A stretch of 44,054 bases of DNA from an uncultured bacterium (GCA_937951895.1 CALFER010000083.1:1-44054), one strand, 5' to 3'. Positions 8,378-17,473 are shown, counted from the stretch's first letter. A program made the numbers and translations. The notes: generated by a model not told the origin, from the sequence alone.

Positions 8378-9754
8378 TCAAACTCCGGAGGCATTCTCAA
8401 GAACACAGAAACTCACCAGAGCGCCTCCGGCGGAGATGTTGATGATGCTGGAATCCGACGTCCGGCAGAAACCACCGCCGAATTCACCTGCGAACGTGAA
8501 GAAATTGACATTGATTTTCTTGGGCTCCCATACGAGATTCCCCTCGCGAGCGACGGGAAATCGGCCTTCGGGAATCGGCACATACTCCTGAACGACATGA
8601 GGGGCAACAAGTGCGCGGGCAATCGCGTCATCCCAGACGGATTCCGTCGATTCGCGCCCGATCACCACGCCCTTGCCGCCGAATTCCGCATTCGGTTTGA
8701 TCACGTAGTTCGCCCGATTCGAGCGGATCTCGGAGATCAGATCGACCGTCCGGTCGTCCCGAACCGTTTTCCGTTCGCGAACGATTCTCGTCCACGGAAG
8801 ATGCCGGCGAAGCAGTTCGCGCTCCTCGGCCGTGAACACCCACGCCATCCGCTCATCGGTCATGACTTCGAGGAGGTTTTTGTTGTCGCCGAGTTTTGCC
8901 GAGAATGGGTTGGCCATCACGGCGTTCCCGTCAGCGATCGCCCGGACGACCGGACGGGACTCCTCGACATGACGGGAGTAATCCGCCAGAATTCCGCGGC
9001 GGTATATCAGATCGATCCGGAAGTCCCCTTTCCGCAGAATCCCCTCCTCGTAGCTGCAGGACCAGGGATCCGTGAAAATCGAGGCGTATCCGAGTTCACG
9101 GAACAGTTCCGAAAACAACTTGAACTCCTCGACATTCGTCACCCCGGGGTCTCCCATGACGGCGATGTTGGGTTGGGACTTCCGGCCGGCGTCCTTCCAT
9201 GCAGTGAGCAGGGCCTGAAGCACTTTCGGGCGGTACGGCTGATATTGAAACGTGTGTGTTTCAGACAGTTTTCTGAACACCGGTGTCTGGCTCAGCACTT
9301 CCCACTGAATATCGGAATAATATGCGCCTCCGGGGCTGTCACAATTGAATTCCAGAAACTTGAACGGTCCTTCGGGAGGGAAGATCGAATCCATTCTCGA
9401 GAAATAAATGTGCTTTGTCTGGTTCGCGAATCGCTCCATCAACGGCACTTCGGTGTCGGTCAGTTCAAAGAGTGGCCGGTATTCCGGGTGAGTGTAATAC
9501 AGGCGGATCAATTTTTCCTGGCAGCCGAGTATGATATTGACGACCGACCGAAATCCCGTCACTTCTTCGGCGGTCAGGAAAAACGGTTTCATGAACGTCG
9601 GCAGAACCTTGCCTTTCGCCAGTGCGCGCCTCTGCGACAACTGCTGATCCATGTCGGCAACCTGTTGTGCGAACGCGCATTTCTCCGAATCGAGCCTCGT
9701 CAGCGCTTCATCGAACTCGTTCTCGATGTTCAATATGATCGGGTGCCGTTCCAT
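8378..9754 (-). CDS. Circularly permuted ATP-grasp ligase B (first gene of the operon)
   Basis: A 458-residue paralogue of ligase A. Motifs are KFLEFNCDSPGG (132-143), LIYRRGIL (249-256), the nucleotide loop YVIKPNAEFGGKGVVIG (350-366, Lys353), VVQEYVPIPEG and the tail INISAGGA. An ideal AAGGAGGT ribosome site (9759-9766) stands 4 bases before ATG, and a promoter is predicted at 9813-9841. A long open frame on the opposite strand covers the same bases but has no family features. Having two diverged ligases in one operon suggests two different condensation steps or a heteromeric enzyme. The substrate is unknown. Confidence 0.85.
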   Translation of the reverse strand: MERHPIILNIENEFDEALTRLDSEKCAFAQQVADMDQQLSQRRALAKGKVLPTFMKPFFLTAEEVTGFRSVVNIILGCQEKLIRLYYTHPEYRPLFELTDTEVPLMERFANQTKHIYFSRMDSIFPPEGPFKFLEFNCDSPGGAYYSDIQWEVLSQTPVFRKLSETHTFQYQPYRPKVLQALLTAWKDAGRKSQPNIAVMGDPGVTNVEEFKLFSELFRELGYASIFTDPWSCSYEEGILRKGDFRIDLIYRRGILADYSRHVEESRPVVRAIADGNAVMANPFSAKLGDNKNLLEVMTDERMAWVFTAEERELLRRHLPWTRIVRERKTVRDDRTVDLISEIRSNRANYVIKPNAEFGGKGVVIGRESTESVWDDAIARALVAPHVVQEYVPIPEGRFPVAREGNLVWEPKKINVNFFTFAGEFGGGFCRTSDSSIINISAGGALVSFCVLENASGV

Positions 9755-9812
9755 GAAAACCTCCTTGATCGTTGAAGTGCGAAAACAATCGGTCCTGGAT
9801 CAGTACATCCCT

Positions 9813-9841
9813 ATTATTGATGGACCTCCCGAGTTTGTCCA
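9813..9841 (-). promoter_or_regulatory. Predicted promoter of the five-gene ligase/proteasome-like operon
   Basis: On the minus strand TGGACA (9836-9841) and AATAAT (9813-9818) with a 17-base spacer, 58 bases upstream of the first start codon. It is the only good box pair in the divergent gap between the operon and the gene at 9922. Confidence 0.45.
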
Positions 9842-9921
9842 GTTGGATCAACGCACGCACGACTCCGATCGATCTTGACAATCCGCTCCTTCCTGCCGGA
9901 CGATGATCCCGAGGTTGTCTC

Positions 9922-10572
9922 ATGATCGCATTCCTGCGCTCGATCCCATCCATCGTGCGGCTACCGGTTGCGCTGGCGTTGATTCTGGGCGCGGGCCCCG
10001 CAATCGCCTCGGGCGAAACGGACTGGTTTCCGGCTTTGATCACCGCCGCGCGCGAACAGATCGGTGTGACCGTGGCCTATGACCCGGCCTATCGAACCAT
10101 CCCGTATCCGGACGGCGATGTTCCGCCGGATCGCGGGGTCTGCACGGATGTGATCATCCGGGCACTTCGCCGGGCGCATCGGATCGATCTTCAGAAACTC
10201 GTTCACACCGATATGCACGCTCGTTTCGCCGAGTATCCCCGGAACTGGCATCTGACCCGGCCGGACCCGAACATCGATCATCGCCGCGTTCCGAACCTCC
10301 AGACATTCCTTCGGAAACACGCCCTGGTCATCGACGACATCGTTCATGTCGAGGCGTTCCTGCCCGGCGATCTCGTCACCAGCATGCTTCCCGGAAATCT
10401 CCCGCATATCATGATCGTGAGCGATCAAAAGGCGCATGACGGCACGCCGCTGGTGATTCACAACATCGGCCGGGGCACTCAGGAGGAAGATTATCTCTTC
10501 CGGTATCCCATCACCGCCCATTATCGCCTGGATCCTGCGACTCTGATTCGTCTGCAGCGTCAATCTCCCTGA
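9922..10572 (+). CDS. Exported DUF1287 protein
   Basis: A 216-residue protein with a signal peptide (hydrophobic stretch to about residue 28, ending AIAS). The DUF1287 core is clear: AREQIGVTVAYDPAY, YPDGDVPPDRGVCTDVIIRA with an invariant-looking Cys, PHIMIVSD with His, and IHNIGRG with His. The Cys/His pattern is reminiscent of papain-like NlpC/P60 peptidases, but that link is my inference. A GAGGT ribosome site is at 9911-9915. It stands divergent from the ligase operon. Function is unknown; it probably acts in the periplasm. Confidence 0.85.
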   Translation: MIAFLRSIPSIVRLPVALALILGAGPAIASGETDWFPALITAAREQIGVTVAYDPAYRTIPYPDGDVPPDRGVCTDVIIRALRRAHRIDLQKLVHTDMHARFAEYPRNWHLTRPDPNIDHRRVPNLQTFLRKHALVIDDIVHVEAFLPGDLVTSMLPGNLPHIMIVSDQKAHDGTPLVIHNIGRGTQEEDYLFRYPITAHYRLDPATLIRLQRQSP

Positions 10573-10645
10573 TGAATCGATCGAATGGGATGAACCGGTT
10601 TGAACTGGTGAGATCTTCCCGGATGTGCTAGTTTATTCTGCCGAT

Positions 10646-10650
10646 GGAGG
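10646..10650 (+). promoter_or_regulatory. Ribosome site that decides the start of the FG-GAP lipoprotein
   Basis: GGAGG at 10646-10650, 8 bases before ATG 10659. It overlaps the earlier in-frame ATG at 10644, which therefore cannot use it. Confidence 0.7.
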
Positions 10651-10658
10651 AAAAAAAC

Positions 10659-11963
10659 ATGGAAAAAGCGTCCAGAATCAAAGCAGTTACCATAACTTTC
10701 CTGATGCCTGTTCTCGTGCTGACCGGGTTTTTGTCCTGGGGATGCTCCGGTCGGTCAGAGACTCAGTCGCCGCCCACCGTCGCACGACCGCAACTCTCGT
10801 CCACCCTCCCGTCCATACAGGATGGCGCAACGATTTTGCTCGCACAGGCTCAGTTCGATTATGTCAAGGACGAATCCGGGAAAGACCGGCCCGTCCCCGG
10901 AGCGGCTCGTCTGGTGATGTTCCGATATGCAAATCAATCCTGGACGGAAGAGGTTCTCGAAGACCCGGACAGCAACGTGTTTCACAAGGCGATTCCCTTT
11001 GTTCCGCCATCCGGAGATCCCGGAATTCTCACCATCGGCGCGGTCAAGGCCATGGCGAAGGTCTGGCGCAAACAGGATGGGAAGTGGCAGGCTGAAACTC
11101 TCTGGAACCCGGTCTTCGGCGGAAAATTCGATCGATTGCGTGATGTCGAAATCGCCGATCTGACGGGAGACGGCGCAGACGATATCGCGATCGCGACTCA
11201 CGATCAGGGTGTTGTCGGAGTGCTGGTCTGGAACGGCTCAGCCTATGAACCGTTCGAGTTGTCGCGTCTCGAGAACACATTTGTTCACGAAGTCGAGACC
11301 GGCGATATCGATAGCGACGGTCTTCGTGAAATCTTTACGACTCCCAGCCTTCCGAACAAACTCGATGGAAGCGTGCAACCCGGTGAGATCGACATGTTTG
11401 CCCGAAAGGACGGGAAATGGGTGCAATCGAAGGTCGATTCGCTCGAATCCCGTCACGCCAAGGAAGTTCTCTGCACAACGCCGGACGGTGAAACGAACGC
11501 TGTCCTGTTCGCATCTCTGGAAGGCGAAAAAATCGGTGCGACCGATGCCGGCGACACTACACGGATTCGCCTGTATCGATACGCAGATGGTACATTTTCC
11601 AGCACGGATATCGCAAGCCTGCCGGGCCGTCTCTGCCGATTCCTGAACTACGGCGATACGGATGGCGACGGTAAAAAAGAGCTGATCGCCTCCACGAAGA
11701 GCGACGGCATCTTCAAACTCATGCCCTCAGGTGATGCCGAATGGAAATCCGAACTCATCGCATCCGGCACGTCCGGTTTCGAACACGCCACGTTTCTCGC
11801 GGACCTGAACGGCGACAACCGTCAGGAAATCATCGTCGCTTCGGACGATCAGCGGGAATTGCGTCTGTATCAGTGGGATGGAAAAACCTATATCAAAACG
11901 GTCATCGGTGCCCTCAGGAAAGATACCATCACGTTCAATGTGACGGTTCAACTCCAGCGGTGA
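10659..11963 (+). CDS. Lipoprotein-like protein with FG-GAP/VCBS repeats
   Basis: A 434-residue exported protein. The hydrophobic N-terminus ends in LSWGCSG, a plausible though atypical lipobox with Cys. The body is a string of beta-propeller-type repeats with calcium-binding loops: DLTGDGADDIAIA, DIDSDGLREIF, DTDGDGKKELIAS and DLNGDNRQEIIVAS. Such repeats build an integrin-like propeller that is commonly surface-exposed and binds ligands or partners. The start was set by the GGAGG site rather than by the ATG five codons upstream. It converges with the gene ending at 11968, with only four bases between the stop codons. Ligand unknown. Confidence 0.85.
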   Translation: MEKASRIKAVTITFLMPVLVLTGFLSWGCSGRSETQSPPTVARPQLSSTLPSIQDGATILLAQAQFDYVKDESGKDRPVPGAARLVMFRYANQSWTEEVLEDPDSNVFHKAIPFVPPSGDPGILTIGAVKAMAKVWRKQDGKWQAETLWNPVFGGKFDRLRDVEIADLTGDGADDIAIATHDQGVVGVLVWNGSAYEPFELSRLENTFVHEVETGDIDSDGLREIFTTPSLPNKLDGSVQPGEIDMFARKDGKWVQSKVDSLESRHAKEVLCTTPDGETNAVLFASLEGEKIGATDAGDTTRIRLYRYADGTFSSTDIASLPGRLCRFLNYGDTDGDGKKELIASTKSDGIFKLMPSGDAEWKSELIASGTSGFEHATFLADLNGDNRQEIIVASDDQRELRLYQWDGKTYIKTVIGALRKDTITFNVTVQLQR

Positions 11964-11967
11964 TCGA

Positions 11968-13467
11968 TCATTTTCCGGTCCCTGCCGCCGATCCTTCATA
12001 CACCAGCTCAACACCGGCGAAATCAACCGACCCGGGTGCGATCGTGTAGACCAGCGTCCTGTATTCCATCATCTCCGCGCCATCATAAAAAAACGGGATT
12101 TCGATCCGGTGGAACCGTCCGTCCGCCTGCTGCCTTCCCAGCCCGGTAATGCCGTAGCTCTTGTTTCCACGCCCTCCAGAGAGGACACCGTCATGCGCAT
12201 ATATCTCGATTGTGCAGGCTGAATCCGCCTCAACAGAGGGATTGATCTTCAGGTCGAATGCCGCCGTATATCGGCCGATGCGGGGCAAGGTGCGGTAGGG
12301 GCCGAACGCGAGTGCATGGGCGTTCTTGATCACCGTTCTGCCGGGGTTTGCGGGATCCGAAACCGCATCCCCCATCGTCCGTTCCATGCTCACGGCATCC
12401 CACTGACGCGTGACCGGCCCTATGATCCCGATGGAATCCAGCATGAAATCGGCATATCCGAATCGACTCATCCGCAACTCGATTCGAGCCTCTGCGGGTT
12501 CTTTCATTTCAAACTCGCGCTCGACGCGTTCATAAACAGCAGAGGTTTGAAAATCGCTCCGGCGGAGGGCAAAAGACGCCGCCGGTTCGCTTGAAGGTTC
12601 CGCGGATACACTCAGATCCGCGATCCTGGCATTCGGATTCGATTCCATGCTGCAGCGTGCAACGACCATGAGTCGGTACATGCCGGGCACCAGATTGACG
12701 GTCGGGCTGCGTGCAATGAGCGAATCGACGGTTCGGATCAGTCGTCCGTCGTTGTTTCCGGATGGGATATCACGTCCCGCAAACGTTCGGAACTCGGTGA
12801 CCTCGAGACGGATCGTCGGGTCGATCATGCCGAAACAGTTCAGGTGGTCATCGAGTTGCTCGATCGAAGGACAGCCCCGGAACCACCGGATCGAATCGAT
12901 TCGGTGCCGGATCGGGCTGGAGGAGGACGGTGCGGAAAACTCGACCGCGGCCGCTCGCAGGCCCGTTTTCAGCGCGAGCGTCACTCCTGTCCGGGCATCA
13001 TTCTCCGTGTGATACATGCCTGCGGTCTGGCCGTCGATGCGGAGGCTCAGGAAACGGGTCGGGTCCGTATTCGAGAAATCCCACGTCAGGGCGACATGCG
13101 ACCGACGATTCACGAGACCCCAGGCGGGCAGATTGCAGTCGTAATAGAGTTCTCCCGATCCATGCCACAGGCGGGCGGCGATGCGTGATCCGTCCTCGAA
13201 CAGCGTGATTCGCTCGGGTCTGTCCGTAAACTCGATCGCGGCAATCTCGACCGGTTTCCCTGCATCGCGCGCGGACAGTTCGATGAAGAAAGCAACTCCC
13301 CCCTCATCCGCAATTCCTGACCGGTCCAGCGGCTCGAATCGATACGTGGTGAAGGCGTTCTGTGACACGACAATCGGTGAATCGACCGCAGCATCCTCGA
13401 AAGCGACCGGTGTTCGACACGCGGTGAGCAGGCACCCCAGAATCAGGATTCGACACACAGTGCGCAT
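11968..13467 (-). CDS. Lipoprotein with concanavalin/LamG-like domain
   Basis: A 499-residue protein. Its start at ATG 13467 is supported by a lipoprotein signal (MRTVCRILILGCLLTAC) and an AAGGA ribosome site. A longer open frame extends 98 codons upstream but runs antiparallel to no feature and through the metallophosphoesterase. Residues of about 40-200 look like a jelly-roll LamG/concanavalin domain (HVALTWDFSN, FLSLRIDGQTAGMYH, IDSIRWFRGCPSIEQLDDH). Two further beta-rich segments follow (MYRLMVVARCS..., YTAAFDLKIN...) that resemble carbohydrate-binding modules. It overlaps the upstream gene by 25 bases and probably belongs to its operon. Outer-membrane or surface localisation is inferred. 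No enzyme motif is seen. Confidence 0.7.
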   Translation of the reverse strand: MRTVCRILILGCLLTACRTPVAFEDAAVDSPIVVSQNAFTTYRFEPLDRSGIADEGGVAFFIELSARDAGKPVEIAAIEFTDRPERITLFEDGSRIAARLWHGSGELYYDCNLPAWGLVNRRSHVALTWDFSNTDPTRFLSLRIDGQTAGMYHTENDARTGVTLALKTGLRAAAVEFSAPSSSSPIRHRIDSIRWFRGCPSIEQLDDHLNCFGMIDPTIRLEVTEFRTFAGRDIPSGNNDGRLIRTVDSLIARSPTVNLVPGMYRLMVVARCSMESNPNARIADLSVSAEPSSEPAASFALRRSDFQTSAVYERVEREFEMKEPAEARIELRMSRFGYADFMLDSIGIIGPVTRQWDAVSMERTMGDAVSDPANPGRTVIKNAHALAFGPYRTLPRIGRYTAAFDLKINPSVEADSACTIEIYAHDGVLSGGRGNKSYGITGLGRQQADGRFHRIEIPFFYDGAEMMEYRTLVYTIAPGSVDFAGVELVYEGSAAGTGK

Positions 13468-14561
13468 GACAATCCTTCCTTCGCCGGGCGCTGAGTTACC
13501 GGTGGATTCACATGAACGACGGTGATCTCGGGTGGGCAATTCAGGCGGATCGGTATCCAGATGACACCGAGTCCGGCACTGACGATCAGATCGGTGCGGT
13601 TGAACCGGAAATGACCCAGGTCGAGCAGGCGGCCGTGGGTTGAGGGGGCCACGAGCGATCCGATGAGGGGGAACCGCCATTGCCCGCCGTGAAGGTGCCC
13701 GGAGAACACGAGATCGACAGGGTTTTGCGACAGTTCGAAGATGCCGTCCGGGGTATGGCACATTACGATCCGAGGCATGTCGGGGTCGGCCTTGAGCGAT
13801 TCATCGGGCAGACATCCACCCCAGGGCGCTTCGTGTCCACAGATGGTCACCGCTGTCCCGGTGTCGGTTACGATGCGTTCACAGGTCCCGCTCAGCACCC
13901 GGATCCCGCATTCGCGCAGCGCTTCACGGACCTGATCGGCTCCGGCCCAGTAATCGTGGTTCCCGAGCGATGCGAAGACGCCGAAGCGACCCGGAAGATC
14001 CCGGAAATTCTGCCGGATCAGCTCCGTGTGCCGCGATTCATTGACAAAATCACCGGTCAGAAGCAGCAGATCCGGGTCAATCTCACGGACGGCATCGAGA
14101 CAGATTCGGAAATAGTCCGGATCGAAGCGATCGTCGAGATGAAAATCGGTCATCTGCGCAATCCGGAGTGGCGGAAGGCGATTCGAGGAGAGGGTGTATT
14201 CCCTGAGAACCAGCGCGTGCGTCGTGTTGAACAGCCGACCGGACGACCGTCGCAACGGTCTCGTGCGGCTCATTGAACCGAAGTGCTTCCTGCGCAGGAG
14301 ATGCCGGATCCCCTCTCCCGAAAGAAACACGATGAGCGAGATGAGAGGGATCGCGAGCCAGGTGGAAAATCCGGTCCGGTATCCTGCGAGAGCCGGCAGG
14401 AGTGTGATGCATGCCAGGAATGCATAAGTCAGAGCGGTTTTCGAGCGGCACTGATTCAACTGCAGAATGATCCGGTCGAATACGACGAAGAATGCGATCG
14501 ATCCGGACAGGCCCCAGATCAGCGCTGCGGCAAATCGTGAGAAATCAACGGCCATTCCCAT
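13443..14561 (-). CDS. Membrane-anchored calcineurin-like metallophosphoesterase (YkuE/YaeI type)
   Basis: 372 residues. The N-terminal part has about three hydrophobic helices (to about residue 85). The catalytic domain then follows in canonical order: MTDFHLD (D-x-H), LLTGDFVNE, LGNHDYW, MCHTPDG and FSGHLHGGQ. All five metal-binding blocks are intact. In YaeI-type relatives the substrate is a lipid-linked pyrophosphate (UDP-diacylglucosamine); other relatives act on phosphodiesters. It overlaps the GT-C gene upstream by 17 bases and the lipoprotein downstream by 25 bases, so it is part of a tightly packed operon. This makes an envelope-lipid role plausible but unproven. Confidence 0.9.
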   Translation of the reverse strand: MGMAVDFSRFAAALIWGLSGSIAFFVVFDRIILQLNQCRSKTALTYAFLACITLLPALAGYRTGFSTWLAIPLISLIVFLSGEGIRHLLRRKHFGSMSRTRPLRRSSGRLFNTTHALVLREYTLSSNRLPPLRIAQMTDFHLDDRFDPDYFRICLDAVREIDPDLLLLTGDFVNESRHTELIRQNFRDLPGRFGVFASLGNHDYWAGADQVREALRECGIRVLSGTCERIVTDTGTAVTICGHEAPWGGCLPDESLKADPDMPRIVMCHTPDGIFELSQNPVDLVFSGHLHGGQWRFPLIGSLVAPSTHGRLLDLGHFRFNRTDLIVSAGLGVIWIPIRLNCPPEITVVHVNPPVTQRPAKEGLSCALCVES

Positions 14562-16089
14562 GATCCGGCCTCCGGGTCAGCACGCGGACGGTCAGAATGA
14601 TGCCGGTGGACAGCATGGCGAGTTGGATGCCGGCGAGAGTGAGAATGAACGATGGATTCAGTCGATTCTGATAAGACAGAAGCCACCAGACGTTCAACCC
14701 TTCGGCGTAATTGATCTGCGACATGGAACGGTGGGCCGCCGCAATCTGAGGCGGCAGTTGACTCATCAGACCGGGCGACAGGATGAGTTTTTTCAGTTCG
14801 GAGATATGGCCCGGAAGAGGGTTGAATTCGAACCGGTAATAGCCTGACTGCGAATTGAAGTATTCCGATATATGCGAGGCAATGTATGTCGAAAAATTGA
14901 TGGTGACTCCGAGCGACTGGATGGCGAAACCGGCGATTCCCAGGCTGATCAGAACGATCGAGACGGTTCGTTTTTTTAAGGACAGCAGCGGAGCGATCGC
15001 GAGCAGCATGACGGGGAGTGCCGGCAGGAACAGACGCGGACCCCAGCAGACACCGCCCTCGACTTCCGCCCATCGACACAGAACGCTGATGAACATGGCC
15101 GGCATCAGGGCGGTCAGCACCGCTTCCGCGCGCGTCCGGCGCGACCGGGCCAGCATCACCATCCCGGCAATGGCGGACGCAGCTATTGGTGCAAAGATGA
15201 AGATGCTTTTGCCGGGGCTGAAGAACAGGATGCGCAGACCCTGAAGCGGATCCAGTGTGAAGCTGCGAAGCCGGCCGTCCGGAAGATACTCGTATCCCGT
15301 CTCGATCCATCCGCCGAATCGGATCTGGTTGTATCCCAGCAGCAGCGCAACGGCGGCGCAGCACAACGTCGAGAACACCAGGATCGGGCGCACACTCTGC
15401 GGTGCTTCATGATGATCGGCCGATCGCTTTTCCACGAGAAGCAGGTACAGGAACAGCGCGGGCAGCGCCGTTCCGGCGATCGGACGGACAATCAGCACGA
15501 TCATCATCCAGATGCCGGCATGCAGAATGAACCGGATGGATCGGGTTTCGCCGTAGCGGAAAATGGCCTCGGCCGACGCCAGAATGCTCAGTGCGGTGAG
15601 GGGTTCGGCGAAAAATGTCTGAGCGTAGACCCAGAAGGGGGTTGAGAATCCGAGGCTCAGGGCGGCGAAGAAGGCCGGGCGTCGGGCCACGCCGAGTCGC
15701 AGGAGAAAGCGGTGAAACAGCACACACAGCCAGGCCGTGGCGAGCGCAGAGAACCACGGTGCGGTCATGTTGTCGATGTATTGCGCATCGGCCCAGGACA
15801 TCATGAGCCTGCCGAGTTGGACGAATGGGGTGGCAAGCAGCGGTTGGAGGACACCGAACGGCATGTAATACCGTCCATCCGGACCGATCTTCCCCCCGCC
15901 CGTGTTCGGATTGATCGGGACATCGAACCAGCCGTGATCGATGAGGGAGCGCGACATGAACAGCATCGCGCCTTCATCCCGCACGTAAATGTGTCCGCCG
16001 CTGGTCAACAGGAAGATCGAGACACTCAGAAGGAAGAGGGCCGGGCCGGCGCCGGACCGGTTCACGGCACACGAGGAGCTGTCATTCAC
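14545..16089 (-). CDS. Polytopic membrane protein, probable GT-C (PMT/ArnT-like) glycosyltransferase
   Basis: About 514 residues with roughly ten or more membrane segments. The first outside loop carries VRDEGAMLFMSR, which corresponds in place to the acidic D-E motif of GT-C enzymes that use polyprenyl-phosphate sugars. The GTG at 16089 forms GTGAATGA with the stop of the S1-protein gene (8-base overlap). This is preferred to an ATG at 16176 that would add 29 hydrophilic residues inside the S1 gene. There are two similar proteins elsewhere in the window (20626 and 25065). The sugar and acceptor are unknown. Confidence 0.65.
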   Translation of the reverse strand: MNDSSSCAVNRSGAGPALFLLSVSIFLLTSGGHIYVRDEGAMLFMSRSLIDHGWFDVPINPNTGGGKIGPDGRYYMPFGVLQPLLATPFVQLGRLMMSWADAQYIDNMTAPWFSALATAWLCVLFHRFLLRLGVARRPAFFAALSLGFSTPFWVYAQTFFAEPLTALSILASAEAIFRYGETRSIRFILHAGIWMMIVLIVRPIAGTALPALFLYLLLVEKRSADHHEAPQSVRPILVFSTLCCAAVALLLGYNQIRFGGWIETGYEYLPDGRLRSFTLDPLQGLRILFFSPGKSIFIFAPIAASAIAGMVMLARSRRTRAEAVLTALMPAMFISVLCRWAEVEGGVCWGPRLFLPALPVMLLAIAPLLSLKKRTVSIVLISLGIAGFAIQSLGVTINFSTYIASHISEYFNSQSGYYRFEFNPLPGHISELKKLILSPGLMSQLPPQIAAAHRSMSQINYAEGLNVWWLLSYQNRLNPSFILTLAGIQLAMLSTGIILTVRVLTRRPDHGNGR

Positions 16090-17314
16090 GAGTTTCGTCG
16101 AGATTGACGTTCCTGAGCAGTTTCCCGAGCAGTCCGAAACGTCCCGAGCCGCCTTCTGTTTCGATTCCCGGCACATCGATCTTCTCCTGAACAGGCTCCG
16201 CCTCCTTGACCGGCGTCTTCATGCTCAGCGCAATCCGCCGTCGCGCCCGGTCGATCTCCACAATACGGACCTGGACGAGTTGTTTCAAACTCAGAACCCG
16301 GGAGGGGTGAGAAATGCGTTCATTCGAAATCTCGCTGACGTGCAACAGGCCTTCCAGACCGGGGGCAAGTTCGATGAATGCCCCGAAAGCCTCGATGCGA
16401 AGTACCTTCCCCTGGAGTTCCTGCCCTTCCGCAAACGGCAATGCCGATTCCCAGGGGGCGGCGGTCAATGATTTCATGGACAGAGCGATCCGATCCCGAC
16501 CGCGATCGTCCTGATCGACACTCAGGACCCGCACCCGGACGGTTTGGCCCGGAGCGACGAGATCGGACGGGGATTCGATGTGCGCGTGGGACATTTCGCG
16601 GAGTGGCACGAGACCTTCGATGCCCCCGATATCGACAAATGCGCCGAAACGGGCGAGGCGGGTGACGGTTCCGTCCAGGTCGATGCCGGGGCGGAGATTT
16701 TTCTTGAGTTCTTCGGCTTTTTCACGGGCTTCCTGCTCGAGAAGGTCGCGTCGTGAAACGACGATCCGGCGTCCCGATTCGCCGTATTCGATGATCAGGA
16801 AACGGCCCTTGAGACCGATGTAACCGTCGGCCTCTTCCGTGAATTGCGTATCGATCCGGCCTCGGGGGCAGAACGCCTGGATGCCTCCGATTTCGACATC
16901 GAATCCTCCCTTGTTCACCGCCTTCACCGTGCCTTCGACCGGCACACGACTCTCGAAGGCTTCCCGCAGCGCTTGCTTCGCATCATTCGATTTCAGTTTC
17001 AGGCCGCGGCTGAGTTGGATGCCTTCCGACGAGATTCGGGAGATCCAGACCTGGATCTCGTCCCCGACGTCGACCGAAAGATGACCTTTGGCATCCAGCA
17101 GTTCGGCGATCGGCAGAAACCCCTCATGGCGTCCGCCGAATGCCACGAATGCATCTTCGTCGCCAAACTGGATAATCCTGCCTGTAATCCGGTCGCCGGG
17201 ATGGAATTCCTCGTCGGGGACCTCGGAATACTGCTCGAAAAGCGTTTCGAACGATTCGGAATCGCCGGCATCCGATGCGCCGGCGGGGTTGTCTGTCGGA
17301 TTCTGGAATGTCAT
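16082..17314 (-). CDS. Four-repeat S1-domain RNA-binding protein
   Basis: 410 residues. The acidic N-terminus is followed by four S1 (OB-fold) repeats beginning near residues 40 (GDRITGRIIQFGDEDAFV), 122 (VPVEGTVKAVNKGGFDVEI), 209 (GIDLDGTVTRLARFGAFVDIGG) and 300 (GQELQGKVLRIEAFGAFIELAPG). Repeats 3 and 4 carry the strongest RNA-binding face (FGAFV/FGAFI, GLVP/GLLH). It is shorter than the six-repeat ribosomal protein S1 and resembles RpsA-like proteins of other phyla. A promoter is predicted at 17353-17382 and TGAGGA stands before ATG. It is first in an operon that continues into envelope genes. Confidence 0.88.
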   Translation of the reverse strand: MTFQNPTDNPAGASDAGDSESFETLFEQYSEVPDEEFHPGDRITGRIIQFGDEDAFVAFGGRHEGFLPIAELLDAKGHLSVDVGDEIQVWISRISSEGIQLSRGLKLKSNDAKQALREAFESRVPVEGTVKAVNKGGFDVEIGGIQAFCPRGRIDTQFTEEADGYIGLKGRFLIIEYGESGRRIVVSRRDLLEQEAREKAEELKKNLRPGIDLDGTVTRLARFGAFVDIGGIEGLVPLREMSHAHIESPSDLVAPGQTVRVRVLSVDQDDRGRDRIALSMKSLTAAPWESALPFAEGQELQGKVLRIEAFGAFIELAPGLEGLLHVSEISNERISHPSRVLSLKQLVQVRIVEIDRARRRIALSMKTPVKEAEPVQEKIDVPGIETEGGSGRFGLLGKLLRNVNLDETRE

Positions 17315-17352
17315 CGAAAAATCCTCACAGGAAAAGCGGAATCTGGACGCGA

Positions 17353-17382
17353 AGGATACGGAGGGACGACGCGGAATGTCAA
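17353..17382 (-). promoter_or_regulatory. Predicted promoter of the S1-protein operon
   Basis: TTGACA (17377-17382) and TATCCT (17353-17358), minus strand, 18-base spacer, 38 bases before the start codon. The -35 box is perfect. Confidence 0.6.
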
Positions 17383-17418
17383 GCGAGCCTTCGAGAAGAA
17401 GTTTTGGCGAATCGCATG

Positions 17419-17447
17419 TTGAGTAACCGGGCTGTCTAATGTATAAT
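17419..17447 (+). promoter_or_regulatory. Predicted promoter of the Clp_N/T2SSE_N gene
   Basis: TTGAGT (17419-17424) and a perfect TATAAT (17442-17447), 17-base spacer. Divergent from the promoter at 17353-17382. Confidence 0.65.
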
Positions 17448-17473
17448 CAAGGCGATTTGCTGTGGGAGAGACC

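Noticed and set aside
8306..9775. A 489-codon open frame on the plus strand opposite ATP-grasp ligase B
   Set aside because: Its translation is Arg/His/Asp-rich with no domain. The opposite strand encodes a clear paralogous ligase with a perfect ribosome site. Long antisense frames are expected in GC-rich coding DNA.
11961..11970. TGATCGATCA palindrome spanning two convergent stop codons
   Set aside because: The outer bases are forced by TGA/TCA stops, and the inner four bases are palindromic often by chance.
13468..13761. N-terminal extension of the LamG-like lipoprotein
   Set aside because: It would lie entirely within the metallophosphoesterase gene and hide a good lipoprotein signal; ATG 13467 has a ribosome site.
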